DNA of 64,000 nt, taken from Pseudomonas alcaliphila JAB1 (GTDB lineage: Bacteria; Pseudomonadota; Gammaproteobacteria; Pseudomonadales; Pseudomonadaceae). The stretch covers positions 2,728,001-2,792,000 of the forward strand of contig NZ_CP016162.1 in assembly GCF_001941865.1 (NCBI RefSeq), read 5' to 3'. Shown piece after piece: positions 1 through 8,867 of the stretch; the stretch's first letter is position 1, and every line of letters starts with the position of its first letter. Position numbers and translations under genes: made by a program. The notes beneath the pieces were generated by a model, which did no database searches, had not been told where the DNA came from, and worked only from the letters and a program-made list of their open reading frames with translations.

Positions 1-255
1 GGGATGAGCAGCTCGGATTTCCTCTTCACTGAGCACCACATAGCGGCCCTTCTCATAGGCCACACCTTTGACGATGTTCTCCTTGCTCACCTCTTTGCCG
101 GTGGCTTTGTTCACCCGCTTGTAGCCGACCGCCTCCATGCTGCGCTTGTCCAGCCAGTCAAAGTCCACGCCCTGTGTGGACGTGGCCGACAATAGCGCGA
201 CCGGGATATGCACCAGACCGAAGCTGATGGCGCCCTTCCAGATAGCCCTAGGCAT
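1..255 (-). CDS. ku: Ku protein of non-homologous end joining, 5' part only (runs off the window)
   Basis: The first 85 residues of bacterial Ku, which binds DNA double-strand ends and recruits LigD in two-component end joining. The N-terminus MPRAIWKGAISFGLVHIPVA is the family signature that opens the Ku beta-barrel. The family is usually about 270-300 residues, so roughly two thirds lies beyond base 1. I chose ATG at 255-253 because it gives the canonical N-terminus; an in-frame ATG lies 15 bases upstream (270-268). No convincing ribosome binding site precedes either ATG. A short well-initiated reading frame (248-346) ends just inside the Ku start, which suggests translational coupling. No ligD is visible in the window. 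Confidence 0.95.
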   Translation of the reverse strand, partial: MPRAIWKGAISFGLVHIPVALLSATSTQGVDFDWLDKRSMEAVGYKRVNKATGKEVSKENIVKGVAYEKGRYVVLSEEEIRAAHP

Positions 256-346
256 GGTGATCGCATCCATATGTGTCGTGGACCGCCGGCACGTTGTAGA
301 TGCTGCCAAAGCGACTACGGCCTGAAATGAAGAATCTGATAGTCAT
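248..346 (-). CDS. Possible 32-residue leader peptide overlapping the Ku start
   Basis: ATG at 346-344 is preceded by a strong Shine-Dalgarno sequence (GGAGG, seven bases upstream). The frame codes for 32 residues and stops with TAG at 250-248, three bases after the Ku ATG and in another frame. Ku itself lacks a good ribosome site, so ribosomes finishing this leader could reinitiate on Ku. The peptide (starts MTIRFFISGRSRFGS) matches nothing I recognise. It could instead be an eroded N-terminus or a chance frame; the strong SD and the exact overlap are the only support. Confidence 0.4.
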   Translation of the reverse strand: MTIRFFISGRSRFGSIYNVPAVHDTYGCDHHA

Positions 347-483
347 GGTGTGCCTCCGTCAGCCTACGTGACCCTACTGCTCGCTCAATCAGTCGACTGC
401 CGGCAGGAGCAGAAGGTTTTACTGAAATGTCAGGTGACAGGAGGGGCGTACTGAACGGGCCTGCACCGCTCGTCCAGATACGT

Positions 484-511
484 GAACTCACCCGCGGCCC
501 CTTCCTCGATA
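484..511 (+). promoter_or_regulatory. AlgU/ECF-like promoter upstream of zinc dehydrogenase
   Basis: GAACTC (484-489), 16-base spacer, TCGATA (506-511). It resembles the AlgU consensus GAACTT-N16/17-TCTGA and lies about 30 bases before the ATG at 542. Inferred from sequence only. Confidence 0.45.
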
Positions 512-541
512 AAGGACTTGCCTACCGATGAGGATCACCCC

Positions 542-1708
542 ATGCGAGCACTCACTTATCACGGAAGCCATGACGTACGTGTCGAGACCGTTGCCGACCC
601 GGTCATGCTGGCTGACGACGACATCATTCTGCGGGTGACCGCCACCGCTATCTGCGGTTCGGATCTGCACCTGTACCGTGGCAAGATTCCACAGGTCAAG
701 GATGGCGATATCTTCGGCCACGAATTCATGGGCGAGGTAGTCGACACCGGCTCCGCGGTGAACCGGGTAAGCAAAGGCGACCGTGTGGTAGTGCCATTCG
801 TCATCGCCTGCGGCACCTGTTTCTTCTGCGCCATGGATTTGCACGCTGCCTGCGAGACCACCAACCCCGGCCGCGGCGCCATCCTCAACAAGAAACAGAT
901 CCCATCCGGCGCCGCACTCTTTGGTTACAGCCATCTCTACGGAGGTGTGCCTGGAGGACAGGCGCAATATGTGCGGGTGCCCAAGGCCAACGTCGGCCCA
1001 CTGAAAGTGCCGGGCCCCCTTGACGACGAACAGGTGCTGTTCCTCACCGATATCCTGCCCACTGGGTACCAAGCGGCGGTCAACGCCAGCGTCAGACCAG
1101 GCAGCAGTGTGGCGATCTACGGCGCCGGCCCGGTGGGGTTGATGGCAGCCGCTTGCGCACGACTGCTCGGTGCCGAGCAGATATTCATGGTCGATGAGTC
1201 GCCCTATCGCCTGGAATTCGCCCGCCAGACCTATGGCGTCATTCCGATCAATTTCGACCAGGTGGACGACCCGGCCGCAGCCATCATTGAGCAGACAGCA
1301 GGTCATCGCGGCGTAGACGCGGCCATCGACGCAGTAGGGTTCGAAGCCAAGGGCAGCACCACCGAAACCATCCTCACGGCGCTCAAACTGGAGGCCAGCA
1401 GTGGCAAGGCCTTGCGCCAGTGCATCGCCGCCGTTCGCCGAGGCGGCACCGTGAGCGTGCCGGGGGTCTATGCCGGTTTCATCCACGGGTTCCTGTTCGG
1501 CGACGCCTTCGACAAGGGCTTGACCTTCAAGATGGGCCAGACCCATGTCCAGCCTCTCCTGCCGAAGCTGTTGGAGCATGTCGAACGTGGCGAGCTGAAA
1601 CCTGAGGTGATCATCAGCCACCGCCTACCCCTGGAGCAGGCGGCAGAAGGCTACAAGCTGTTCGACAAGCAGCAGGACGACTGCCGCAAGGTAGTGCTGC
1701 GACCCTGA
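542..1708 (+). CDS. Zinc-dependent alcohol dehydrogenase (formaldehyde-dehydrogenase-like MDR)
   Basis: A 388-residue medium-chain dehydrogenase/reductase, expected to oxidise an alcohol or aldehyde adduct with NAD(P). Visible features are the catalytic-zinc site (Cys38 in AICGSD, His60-Glu61 in GHEFMGE), four structural-zinc cysteines at about residues 90, 93, 96 and 104, and a Rossmann motif YGAGPVGL near residue 198. The frame is open to 482, but MRALTYHG at 542 matches the family N-terminus and lies behind GAGGATC. A second member of the same subfamily sits at 32582-33850. The substrate cannot be told from sequence. Confidence 0.9.
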   Translation: MRALTYHGSHDVRVETVADPVMLADDDIILRVTATAICGSDLHLYRGKIPQVKDGDIFGHEFMGEVVDTGSAVNRVSKGDRVVVPFVIACGTCFFCAMDLHAACETTNPGRGAILNKKQIPSGAALFGYSHLYGGVPGGQAQYVRVPKANVGPLKVPGPLDDEQVLFLTDILPTGYQAAVNASVRPGSSVAIYGAGPVGLMAAACARLLGAEQIFMVDESPYRLEFARQTYGVIPINFDQVDDPAAAIIEQTAGHRGVDAAIDAVGFEAKGSTTETILTALKLEASSGKALRQCIAAVRRGGTVSVPGVYAGFIHGFLFGDAFDKGLTFKMGQTHVQPLLPKLLEHVERGELKPEVIISHRLPLEQAAEGYKLFDKQQDDCRKVVLRP

Positions 1709-1715
1709 CCGTACC

Positions 1716-1940
1716 TTACTTGCTGTGCTCCGGCGAAGACGGTGGATGGGCCATGCCGCGCGGCCCGAACAAGCCCCACAAGCCCAGACCGAGTACCGGC
1801 AATAACACGATGAGCAGCGACCACAGGGCCTTGGAATCAACGCCCTTGTCGCTGCGGTACACGCTGACGATGGCCCACAGGTCGAGCAGGATGATGATGA
1901 CGCCGAGTGCAATGAACAGAAAACCAAATTCGCCGAGCAT
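1716..1940 (-). CDS. Small two-helix membrane protein, PLDc_N (cardiolipin synthase N-terminal-like) family
   Basis: 74 residues with two hydrophobic helices separated by the conserved VYRSDK turn, then a second helix ending in GLFGPRG. This is the N-terminal membrane module of cardiolipin synthases found as a stand-alone protein. Start at ATG 1940 is chosen because GGAGGAACC precedes it; an upstream ATG at 1958 has no such site. It is a paralogue of 17378-17602, and both proteins end in the same SPEHSK tail. Function unknown; membrane stress is a guess from family context. It converges with the dehydrogenase, 7 bases from its stop. Confidence 0.8.
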   Translation of the reverse strand: MLGEFGFLFIALGVIIILLDLWAIVSVYRSDKGVDSKALWSLLIVLLPVLGLGLWGLFGPRGMAHPPSSPEHSK

Positions 1941-1970
1941 GTCGAGGTTCCTCCACATTGGGTGTTTCTG

Positions 1971-1998
1971 TTGTGGCCGTATCCCGGCCCTATGGTTC
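1971..1998 (-). promoter_or_regulatory. AlgU/ECF-like promoter upstream of the PLDc_N protein
   Basis: Read on the minus strand: GAACCA (1998-1993), 16-base spacer, CCACAA (1976-1971). The -35 is extended as GCCTGAAC after TTTC, as at eight other sites in the window. The -10 is weaker than consensus. Confidence 0.4.
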
Positions 1999-2066
1999 AG
2001 GCGAAATCCACTTGAATCGCAGATGCCAGCGCCTCGAATGCCACATACCCACGCGAGGTAACACCC

Positions 2067-3404
2067 ATGCCCTCATCTGCACGGCACCACCCTGCGCACA
2101 GGGACGAAGAACTGGCCCAACTGCTGCGCCGCTACGCCGAACCCTTGCCGGAGTTCGAAGCTGCGGAATTTGGCGTACCGTTCTCCCGCTATGGCGATGC
2201 CCGTGTGGTACTGATTGGCGAGGCCAGCCACGGCACCTCCGAATTCTATCGGGCGCGTGCGAGCATCACCCGTCGGCTGATCGAACACCACGGTTTCAAT
2301 ATCGTCGCGATAGAGGGCGACTGGCCGGATGCCGCGTACATCAACCGCTACGTCCGCCACGGGAGTGCCCCACAGGGGGAGGCAGTGTTCGACCGCTTCC
2401 CCACCTGGATGTGGCGCAACCGGGAGACGATGGACTTCGTGCGTTGGCTGCACCAGCACAACGCTGCCCTGGAGGCGAACAATTACGTGGAATTTCGCGG
2501 CCTGGACATCTACAGCCTGCGGGCCTCGATGGCGGCAGTGCTGGGTTATCTGGACGATCGCGACCCGCAACATGCAGCGGCCGCTCGCCAGCGCTACGCC
2601 TGCCTGACGCCCTGGCAGAACCAGCCGGCAGAATATGGCCAACACGTTGAATGGGGAGCAGAGGATTCCTGTGAAGAGGCCGTGGTCGCACAGCTCGGCG
2701 AATTGCTGTGGGCGCGCCTGGAAACTCTGGAGCGCGACGAGGGCTTGTTCGATGCGGCGCAGAATGCCCGCGTGGTGCGAGCCGCCGAGCAGTACTACCG
2801 GCTGATGTACCGATCCTCGGCGTCCTCCTGGAATCTGCGCGACCATCATATGTTCGCCACGCTCAAGCAGGTGCTCAAGCACCGTGGGCAAGGCGCCAAG
2901 GCCGTCGTCTGGGCGCATAACTCCCACGTCGGTGATGCGGCGGCCACAGAGATGGGCTGGCAGGGTCAGTTCAACCTGGGCCAGCTATGTCGCATCGGCT
3001 GGGGCGACGACGCGGTACTGATCGGCATGGGAACCAACAGCGGTGAAGTTGCCGCTGCCGACGACTGGGGCGCAGCACTACGGATCATGCGCGTGCTGCC
3101 GTCACACCCAGACAGCTGGGAGCAGCGTTTTCTATGCACAGGTGTGCCGACTGCGCTGTTCGACTGGCGTGGCGCCGGCAGGACAACCTTGCGCCATGCC
3201 GTCAGCGAGCCCCTGTTGCAGCGCGCCATCGGCGTGATCTACCGGCCTCAGACTGAGCGACACAGCCACTATTACGAAACAGTGCTGGGTGAACAGTTCG
3301 ATGCCTATCTGTGGTTTGAAACCACCACGGCGGTAACGCCCTTACCCTCCCCCTCGGGTGACAAACACTGCCGTGAGAGCGAAACCTTCCCCTTCGGATT
3401 CTGA
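2067..3404 (+). CDS. Erythromycin esterase family protein
   Basis: 445 residues of the EreA-like hydrolase fold. The family motif GEASHGTSEF (residues 51-60) supplies conserved Glu52 and His55, EGDWPD follows near residue 83, and VVWAHNSHVGDA near residue 280 is the second conserved His block. EreA/EreB open macrolide lactones, but many chromosomal homologues in stress islands have no known substrate, so resistance should not be assumed. The ATG at 2067 follows GCGAGGTAACACCC. The gene is divergent from the PLDc_N protein. Confidence 0.85.
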   Translation: MPSSARHHPAHRDEELAQLLRRYAEPLPEFEAAEFGVPFSRYGDARVVLIGEASHGTSEFYRARASITRRLIEHHGFNIVAIEGDWPDAAYINRYVRHGSAPQGEAVFDRFPTWMWRNRETMDFVRWLHQHNAALEANNYVEFRGLDIYSLRASMAAVLGYLDDRDPQHAAAARQRYACLTPWQNQPAEYGQHVEWGAEDSCEEAVVAQLGELLWARLETLERDEGLFDAAQNARVVRAAEQYYRLMYRSSASSWNLRDHHMFATLKQVLKHRGQGAKAVVWAHNSHVGDAAATEMGWQGQFNLGQLCRIGWGDDAVLIGMGTNSGEVAAADDWGAALRIMRVLPSHPDSWEQRFLCTGVPTALFDWRGAGRTTLRHAVSEPLLQRAIGVIYRPQTERHSHYYETVLGEQFDAYLWFETTTAVTPLPSPSGDKHCRESETFPFGF

Positions 3405-3421
3405 AGGGCGATGAGGACGAG

Positions 3422-3610
3422 ATGACCTGGGTGCTGCGTAACGACCCGCTGGTACCTGTCAGCCTTGCGGTGCAAGCGAGCCGTTGGAAACGGTATCAGC
3501 CCCTTGTTAAAGATCGCGAGCCCTCACGGTTGACAATCACTGCCAGTGACTTCCACCCACTAGCGGATCTGCAGGTAATGGACCTGATGGCACGAGGAGA
3601 CCCAGCATGA
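3422..3610 (+). CDS. Uncertain 62-residue reading frame between EreA-like and DUF72 genes
   Basis: ATG at 3422 follows GATGAGGACGAG, and the frame stops with an ATGA overlap on the DUF72 start at 3607, the arrangement of a coupled gene. The protein (starts MTWVLRNDPLVP) has no recognisable motif and its second half drifts away from the strong G/C third-position bias of neighbouring genes. It may be a small unknown gene, a relic, or chance. Confidence 0.25.
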   Translation: MTWVLRNDPLVPVSLAVQASRWKRYQPLVKDREPSRLTITASDFHPLADLQVMDLMARGDPA

Positions 3611-4488
3611 GCGATGTTCGCATTGGCATCTCTGGATGGCGCTACGCCCTCTGGCGCGGCGATTTCTATCCCAAGGGCCTGGTGCAGCGTAAGGAGCTGG
3701 AATTCGCTTCACGCGAAGTCAACAGCATCGAGATCAACGGCTCCTTCTATGGGCTGCAGACACCCCAGCGATATAAGGCCTGGGGAGCCCAGACGCCCGA
3801 CGATTTCATCTTCAGCATCAAGGCACCGCGCTATATCACACACGTGCGCCGGCTCGTGGATATTGAACAGCCGCTGGCCAATTTCTTTGCCTCGGGACTG
3901 CTGGGGTTGAAGGAAAAGCTTGGTCCTATCCTCTGGCAGTTTCCTCCCAGCTTCCGCTTCGATGAGCATCTGTTCGGCGACTTCCTTGCACAGCTACCTT
4001 CGAGCACCGATCAGGCCCGTCGTATCGCTCGCCGTTCCGCCGCCCGTCTGCATGTGCCAGGCTACTTGGAGGCTGCTGTGGGCAAGCCGCTAAGGCATGC
4101 TGTTGAAATCCGCAACGACAGCTTCTGTTGCCCGGCATTCGTCAATCTGTTGCGCCAGCACAACATCGCCCTGGTGGTGGCGGATACGGCAGGCAAATGG
4201 CCCTACGTGGAGGACGTCACCGCTGACTTTCTTTACCTACGCCTGCACGGGGACGCAAAACTCTACGTCAGTGGCTATTCACCCCAGGCATTGCGTCGCT
4301 GGCAACGACGTATCGAGGCATGGGCAGCCGGGGGCCAACCGCAGGACGCCCAACTGATAGATCGTCAGTACCCGATCTCCAGCACTGCTCGAGACCTGTA
4401 TTGTTACTTCGACAATGATGTGAAAGTGCGTGCCCCCTATGATGCACGGCATCTACTGGAGAGCTTGGGGCTACGGCCTCGGGCGTAA
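3607..4488 (+). CDS. DUF72 family protein (YecE-like)
   Basis: 293 residues. The N-terminus VRIGISGWRYALWRGDFYP is the DUF72 TIM-barrel signature, followed by EINGSFYGLQTPQRYKAW and, near residue 165, EIRNDSF. The family is widespread and its activity is not established. SD GAGGAGACCC precedes the ATG. A small inverted repeat (CCGCT-AA-AGCGG) lies just after the stop but lacks a T run. Confidence 0.9.
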   Translation: MSDVRIGISGWRYALWRGDFYPKGLVQRKELEFASREVNSIEINGSFYGLQTPQRYKAWGAQTPDDFIFSIKAPRYITHVRRLVDIEQPLANFFASGLLGLKEKLGPILWQFPPSFRFDEHLFGDFLAQLPSSTDQARRIARRSAARLHVPGYLEAAVGKPLRHAVEIRNDSFCCPAFVNLLRQHNIALVVADTAGKWPYVEDVTADFLYLRLHGDAKLYVSGYSPQALRRWQRRIEAWAAGGQPQDAQLIDRQYPISSTARDLYCYFDNDVKVRAPYDARHLLESLGLRPRA

Positions 4489-4676
4489 ACCTTCCGCTAA
4501 AGCGGTAAATGTTGTTCTAAGCAAAGAGCTCCGCCATCAACATTGCCTGACCGGCGTCTGGCGCCTTTTCGCACATACACCGGATACCCGTTCTGGTACG
4601 TCAGCCTCTGCTGTCCCCCTCTCTGCGCATTGCGCCTCGTAGCGGCCCGTCAGCACTACCACTGCTCTGAAGATAT

Positions 4677-4705
4677 GAACTTCACAGCAAGACAGTTCTT
4701 CCTAA
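4677..4705 (+). promoter_or_regulatory. AlgU/ECF-like promoter upstream of SDR oxidoreductase
   Basis: GAACTT (4677-4682), 17-base spacer, TCCTAA (4700-4705). The -35 is a perfect AlgU hexamer. It lies in the 303-base gap 4489-4791, which otherwise shows nothing coding that I can support. Confidence 0.55.
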
Positions 4706-4791
4706 CTAGTGACTCAAGTCGATCCCGTTGCCAAAACCCAGTGCCTTATTGGCCCTTGCGGGGTTCAAGACATTCACAGAGGAGAAGCAGC

Positions 4792-5697
4792 ATGACTCGC
4801 AATACGAGCAATCAGTACAGCATGCAGAACCCGCTGACGCAGTATCCGCAGCCTGAATTCCCAGCCCAACACCAACCTGAACCGGGTCTGGATCGTAAAA
4901 TGAAGCCAGAGCCTGATCATGGCGAGATGAGCTACATCGGCTTTGGCCGGCTTGAGGGGCGCAAAGCTTTGATTACCGGCGCTGACTCCGGGATTGGCAG
5001 GGCCGCAGCCATTGCCTTTGCCCGCGAGGGTGCTGACATCGTGCTCAATTATCTGCCCGAGGAAGAAGCTGATGCCCAGGAGGTCGTGGCGCTAATCACC
5101 GCCGAGGGCCGTCGTGCCATCGCCCTGCCCGGCGACATCAAGGACGAGGCGTTCTGCACGTCCCTGGTCAAGGATGCAGTACAGGCGCTGGATGGGCTGG
5201 ACATCCTGGTCAATGTGGCAGGCAAGCAGATCGCCCAACAGCACATCAGTGAGCTGAGCAGCGAGCAGTTCGACCACACATTCAAGACCAACGTCTATGC
5301 GCTGTTCTGGCTGTGCAAAGCGGCCGTACCGTATATGCCGCCAGGTGCGACGATCATCAACACCGCGTCGATCCAGTCCTATGATCCGTCTGCAACGCTG
5401 CTTGATTATGCGTCGACCAAAGCGGCCATCGTGGCTTTCACCAAAGCGCTTTCCTCCCAGGTCATCAAGCAGGGAATTCGGGTTAACGCCGTCGCGCCAG
5501 GACCGATCTGGACGGTGCTGCAACCCACTGACGGGCAACCGGCCGAGAAGATCCCAAGCTTCGGTTCCCAGGTGCCCATGAAGCGACCAGGACAACCTGC
5601 CGAGTGTGCACCGTTGTATGTACTTCTGGCTTCTCAGGAGTCGAGTTTCATCACCGGTGAAGTATTCGGCGTGACCGGCGGAAACCCTTTGCCGTGA
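4792..5697 (+). CDS. SDR family oxidoreductase (general-stress type, long N-terminal tail)
   Basis: 301 residues. A hydrophilic, Pro/Gln-rich tail of about 50 residues precedes the Rossmann fold: TGADSGIGR (63-70), NVAGKQ, and the catalytic YxxxK in DYASTK near residue 205. This architecture is typical of the stress-induced SDRs related to Bacillus GsiB-era protein Gsp39 and of many Pseudomonas stress genes. The reading frame is open to 4543, but ATG 4792 has a strong SD (AGAGGAGAAGCAGC). A paralogue with the same architecture lies at 56315-57169. Substrate unknown. Confidence 0.9.
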   Translation: MTRNTSNQYSMQNPLTQYPQPEFPAQHQPEPGLDRKMKPEPDHGEMSYIGFGRLEGRKALITGADSGIGRAAAIAFAREGADIVLNYLPEEEADAQEVVALITAEGRRAIALPGDIKDEAFCTSLVKDAVQALDGLDILVNVAGKQIAQQHISELSSEQFDHTFKTNVYALFWLCKAAVPYMPPGATIINTASIQSYDPSATLLDYASTKAAIVAFTKALSSQVIKQGIRVNAVAPGPIWTVLQPTDGQPAEKIPSFGSQVPMKRPGQPAECAPLYVLLASQESSFITGEVFGVTGGNPLP

Positions 5698-5777
5698 AGC
5701 GTCGCCGCCACCCCTTCTGAAACGGACTAATCCATTCATGTCGCCCCGCTTCGGGGCTGAAGATCGAGCGAGCCTTC

Positions 5778-7571
5778 ATGAGCAGGACAGTTGCAGATTT
5801 TATCGTTGAGCGTCTCTACCTGTGGGGCGTTCGACGCATCTATGGGTATCCCGGCGATGGCATCAACGGTGTATTCGGCGCGTTGGCCAGAAGCGAAGGA
5901 AAAATCCGTTTCATCCAGGCCCGGCATGAGGAAATGGCGGCCTTCATGGCCTGCGCGGATGCCAAGTTTTCGGGTGATCTCGGGGTGTGCATCGCCACAT
6001 CCGGCCCCGGTGCGACGCACTTGCTGACCGGGCTCTACGATGCGCGCATGGATCATATGCCCGTGTTGGCCATCGTCGGTCAGCAGGCGCGCAGCGCCGT
6101 CGGCGGCCACTACCAGCAGGAGGTCGATCTGCTGGCGATGTTCAAGGACGTCGCCGGTGCCTTCGTGCAGCAGGCCAACTCACCCGAGCAGGTTCGCCAC
6201 CTGATCGATCGTGGTATTCGCACGGCCCTGGGCGATCGCCGGGTCACGGCGATTATCCTGCCCAACGACCTGCAGACTCTGCCCTACGAAGAGCCTGCTC
6301 GTGAGCATGGCACACTGCATTCTGGCATCGGCTACAGCCGGCCGCGGGTACTGCCCCATGCAGCCGACCTGCAGCGGGCGGCCGAGGTCCTGAACTCAGG
6401 TGAGAAAGTCGCGATCCTCGTCGGGGCCGGCGCGCTGGGGGCGTCCGACGAGGTAATGGAAGTGGCTCAAAGACTGGGAGCCGGGGTGGCAAAGGCACTG
6501 CTTGGCAAGGCGGTACTGCCGGACGATCTGCCCTGGGTCACCGGCTCCATCGGTCTGTTGGGCACCAAGCCGAGCTACCGGTTGATGAACGAGTGCGACA
6601 CCTTGCTGATGATCGGCTCGGGCTTCCCCTATGCGGAGTTCCTGCCCAAGGAGGGTCAGGCACGCGCCGTGCAAATCGATATTCAGGCCGACATGCTTGG
6701 CCTGCGCTACCCCATGGAAGTCCTCCTGCAGGGCGATACCGGCGAAACCCTGCGAGCCCTGCTGCCCCTGCTGCACGAGAAAAAATCCAGCAGCTGGCGT
6801 AAGCGCGTCGAACGTTGGACTGGCCAGTGGCGCAGCGTCTTAACGGATCGTGCAATGTCACCCGCCGAGCCGATCAACCCACAGCGAGTGGCCTACGAGC
6901 TGTCGCCGCGCCTGCCTGATCGGGCCGTGGTGACCTGCGACTCCGGCTCCTGCGCCAACTGGTTCGCCCGCGACGTCATGATTCGCCAGGATATGCTCTG
7001 CTCGCTATCCGGCGGGCTCGCCTCCATGGGCGCGGCGGTACCCTATGCCATTGCCGCCAAGTTCGCCCAGCCGGACCGTCCAGTGATAGCACTGGTGGGC
7101 GACGGCGCCATGCAGATGAACAACATGGCCGAGCTGATTACCGTGGCCAAGTACTGGCCGCAGTGGCGGGACAAGCGCTGGATCTGCGCCGTATTCAACA
7201 ACCAGGATCTCAATCAGGTGACCTGGGAGCAGCGGGTCATGGAGGGAGACCCGAAGTTCCCCGCCTCCCAAGACATACCGGACGTGGCCTATCACCGATT
7301 CGCGCAGTCCATCGGACTCGAGGGCATCTTCGTCGACCGCGAAGAGGACGTCGCGCCGGCCTGGGAGCAAGCATTGGCTGCGGATCGTCCAGTGTTGATC
7401 GAATTCAGGACCGACCCAGATGTGCCGCCGCTGCCGCCCCACATATCGTTGAAACAAGCCAAGTCATTCGCGTCCGCACTGTGGCAGGGCGACCCAGATC
7501 AGGGTGGCGTGATACGCAAGACCACGCGGCAAGTGCTGAGCACCCTGCTGCCGGGCAAAACACCTCGTTGA
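5778..7571 (+). CDS. Thiamine-diphosphate-requiring enzyme, pyruvate oxidase/dehydrogenase (PoxB)-like
   Basis: 597 residues with the three-domain architecture of the PoxB/acetolactate synthase family. The N-terminal PYR domain carries GYPGDGINGVFGAL and the catalytic Glu in ARHEEMAAFMA (about residue 51); the central domain binds FAD or its relic; the C-terminal PP domain has the ThDP/Mg motif GDGAMQMNN near residue 440. Probably decarboxylates pyruvate or a similar 2-oxo acid. A small hairpin (GCCCCG-CTT-CGGGGC, 5743-5757) sits just before the start, and the ribosome site is weak. Closer assignment needs a phylogeny. Confidence 0.85.
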   Translation: MSRTVADFIVERLYLWGVRRIYGYPGDGINGVFGALARSEGKIRFIQARHEEMAAFMACADAKFSGDLGVCIATSGPGATHLLTGLYDARMDHMPVLAIVGQQARSAVGGHYQQEVDLLAMFKDVAGAFVQQANSPEQVRHLIDRGIRTALGDRRVTAIILPNDLQTLPYEEPAREHGTLHSGIGYSRPRVLPHAADLQRAAEVLNSGEKVAILVGAGALGASDEVMEVAQRLGAGVAKALLGKAVLPDDLPWVTGSIGLLGTKPSYRLMNECDTLLMIGSGFPYAEFLPKEGQARAVQIDIQADMLGLRYPMEVLLQGDTGETLRALLPLLHEKKSSSWRKRVERWTGQWRSVLTDRAMSPAEPINPQRVAYELSPRLPDRAVVTCDSGSCANWFARDVMIRQDMLCSLSGGLASMGAAVPYAIAAKFAQPDRPVIALVGDGAMQMNNMAELITVAKYWPQWRDKRWICAVFNNQDLNQVTWEQRVMEGDPKFPASQDIPDVAYHRFAQSIGLEGIFVDREEDVAPAWEQALAADRPVLIEFRTDPDVPPLPPHISLKQAKSFASALWQGDPDQGGVIRKTTRQVLSTLLPGKTPR

Positions 7572-7678
7572 CCGCTGGCGGACGTACCGTCACAGCAGAG
7601 AAAAAGGGGCCCGCTGAACCGAACGGCAAAACACCCCCCAGTGAACATTCCCGAGCCATCGATAATTAATCACTACCT

Positions 7679-8221
7679 ATGAAAACCTCACGAATTATTA
7701 GCCCCGAGGCTTATGCGCAAGGGAGTGATCATTCCGAGTCGCTGCTGTTCGGCAGCCCCAAGGAACGGCTCGATTTCTATCGCAGGGAGATTCAGTTCGA
7801 GAAAAGCCTGCTAGCTGGGCGCACCAACGCCTATCTGTCGGCTCAGTCGTTTCTGGTCATCGCCTACGCATCGTCCATGGCCAATGCGAATGAGCACTGG
7901 GGCGCACTGTTTACTCTAGTGGTGCCTGCTCTTCTCGCGCTGCTGGGGGTCATGAGCTCGCTGCATGCCTGGCCGGGCATCAAGGCGTCGGCAATGATCG
8001 TCGAGCATTGGCAGTACAAACAGGAACAACTATTGCGCAGCGATCCTGAGTTCGGCCCGGCCTATGACGACTCGCCGCTATTCAGCGAACAGGAGGCAAG
8101 CAGAGACAGTAACCGCAAATCCCTGCTGTTTTCCCTTCGCTCGCCCTGGCTGTTCATTATTTTCTGGGTCGTACTGGGTGTCTTCTCGGTCTGGCTACAA
8201 ATGCCATCGGCGAAGATATGA
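7679..8221 (+). CDS. Hypothetical membrane protein
   Basis: 180 residues that I do not recognise. A soluble N-terminal segment of about 55 residues (ERLDFYRREIQFEKSLLAGR, probably helical) is followed by two closely spaced hydrophobic helices (about 60-75 and 80-105), a charged cytoplasmic loop, and a third hydrophobic helix at the C-terminus (LFIIFWVVLGVFSVWL). The ribosome site is poor. It follows the PoxB-like gene by 107 bases in the same direction, so co-transcription is possible. Confidence 0.6.
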   Translation: MKTSRIISPEAYAQGSDHSESLLFGSPKERLDFYRREIQFEKSLLAGRTNAYLSAQSFLVIAYASSMANANEHWGALFTLVVPALLALLGVMSSLHAWPGIKASAMIVEHWQYKQEQLLRSDPEFGPAYDDSPLFSEQEASRDSNRKSLLFSLRSPWLFIIFWVVLGVFSVWLQMPSAKI

Positions 8222-8350
8222 GACAGGTCACCAGCCAAGCGTTGAGACTTAAAAGTGTGAGGCTGGCCGCTGCCTTCATCTCGATCGACCATACGTTAAA
8301 ATTAGATATTATTCGTATTAGCCAATTCAGCTGGCTAGTCTCGAAGTCAT

Positions 8351-8788
8351 CTACTCCAGTCTCGCCCTGAAACGCCTTTCGAATTCAACACTGCGGCTGC
8401 TGTGCTCCTGCAGCTGCTGTCGAAACTGCGGTGACAGCTGCTCCGCGAGCACTTGCTCGAAACGGTGGCGAATTTGTTTTTCGGTGCGCAGTGCCACGCG
8501 CAAACGGGCGCGGCCGCGCTCAGGCAACAGCGAGGTGGTCACGCTGTTCCAGGCATGGCGAAGTACGCCGAACAGGCTTGGATGCTGCGCTGGTCGGCCG
8601 CCATAGGTAACGATCTGATTGTGCAGGCAGGCCATCAGCGCCGAGCACTGCTGTTCGCGCTCGCGAAATAACCGCTGCTGCTCGGATGTACTCGCGCTGC
8701 CTGCAAGACGTCGATAGCTCAAGCTGGCGTCGTGGCAAGTCATCAGAAGGTGGTTGAGCTGGGCAATGGTCTTGTCCAACGTCGGCAT
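8351..8788 (-). CDS. PA2169-family four-helix protein (DUF2383), diverged copy
   Basis: 145 residues related to the gene immediately upstream. It begins with the family pattern (LDKTIAQLNHLLMTCHDASLSY) and keeps FREREQQCSALMACL and the GGRP turn, but the rest has diverged and is arginine-rich. The family is predicted to form a ferritin-like helical bundle; its function is not established. It lies 79 bases downstream of the other DUF2383 gene, with a hairpin between the two stops and starts. Confidence 0.7.
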   Translation of the reverse strand: MPTLDKTIAQLNHLLMTCHDASLSYRRLAGSASTSEQQRLFREREQQCSALMACLHNQIVTYGGRPAQHPSLFGVLRHAWNSVTTSLLPERGRARLRVALRTEKQIRHRFEQVLAEQLSPQFRQQLQEHSSRSVEFERRFRARLE

Positions 8789-8829
8789 GCGCTACGCCTC
8801 CCCTGCGCGCTCGGATGCAAAGAACTGAC

Positions 8830-8860
8830 ACCGGGTGCGCGCAGTGTCGCGGCACCCGGT
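8830..8860. terminator. Hairpin between the two DUF2383 genes
   Basis: ACCGGGTGC (8830-8838) pairs perfectly with GCACCCGGT (8852-8860) across a 13-base loop, 8 bases after the stop of the upstream gene. There is no T run, so it may be a weak terminator or an mRNA stabiliser that sets the ratio of the two proteins. Confidence 0.35.
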
Positions 8861-8867
8861 AGACCGA

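Noticed and set aside
488..1621. Long open frame antisense to the first zinc dehydrogenase
   Set aside because: High-GC shadow of a well-supported gene; no family motifs and no plausible start site.
2067..3404. Macrolide resistance gene
   Set aside because: It is an erythromycin-esterase-family protein, but chromosomal members in stress islands have no demonstrated macrolide activity and the context is stress tolerance, not resistance.
8830..8860. Riboswitch upstream of the diverged DUF2383 gene
   Set aside because: Only a single simple hairpin with no conserved junction or aptamer features.
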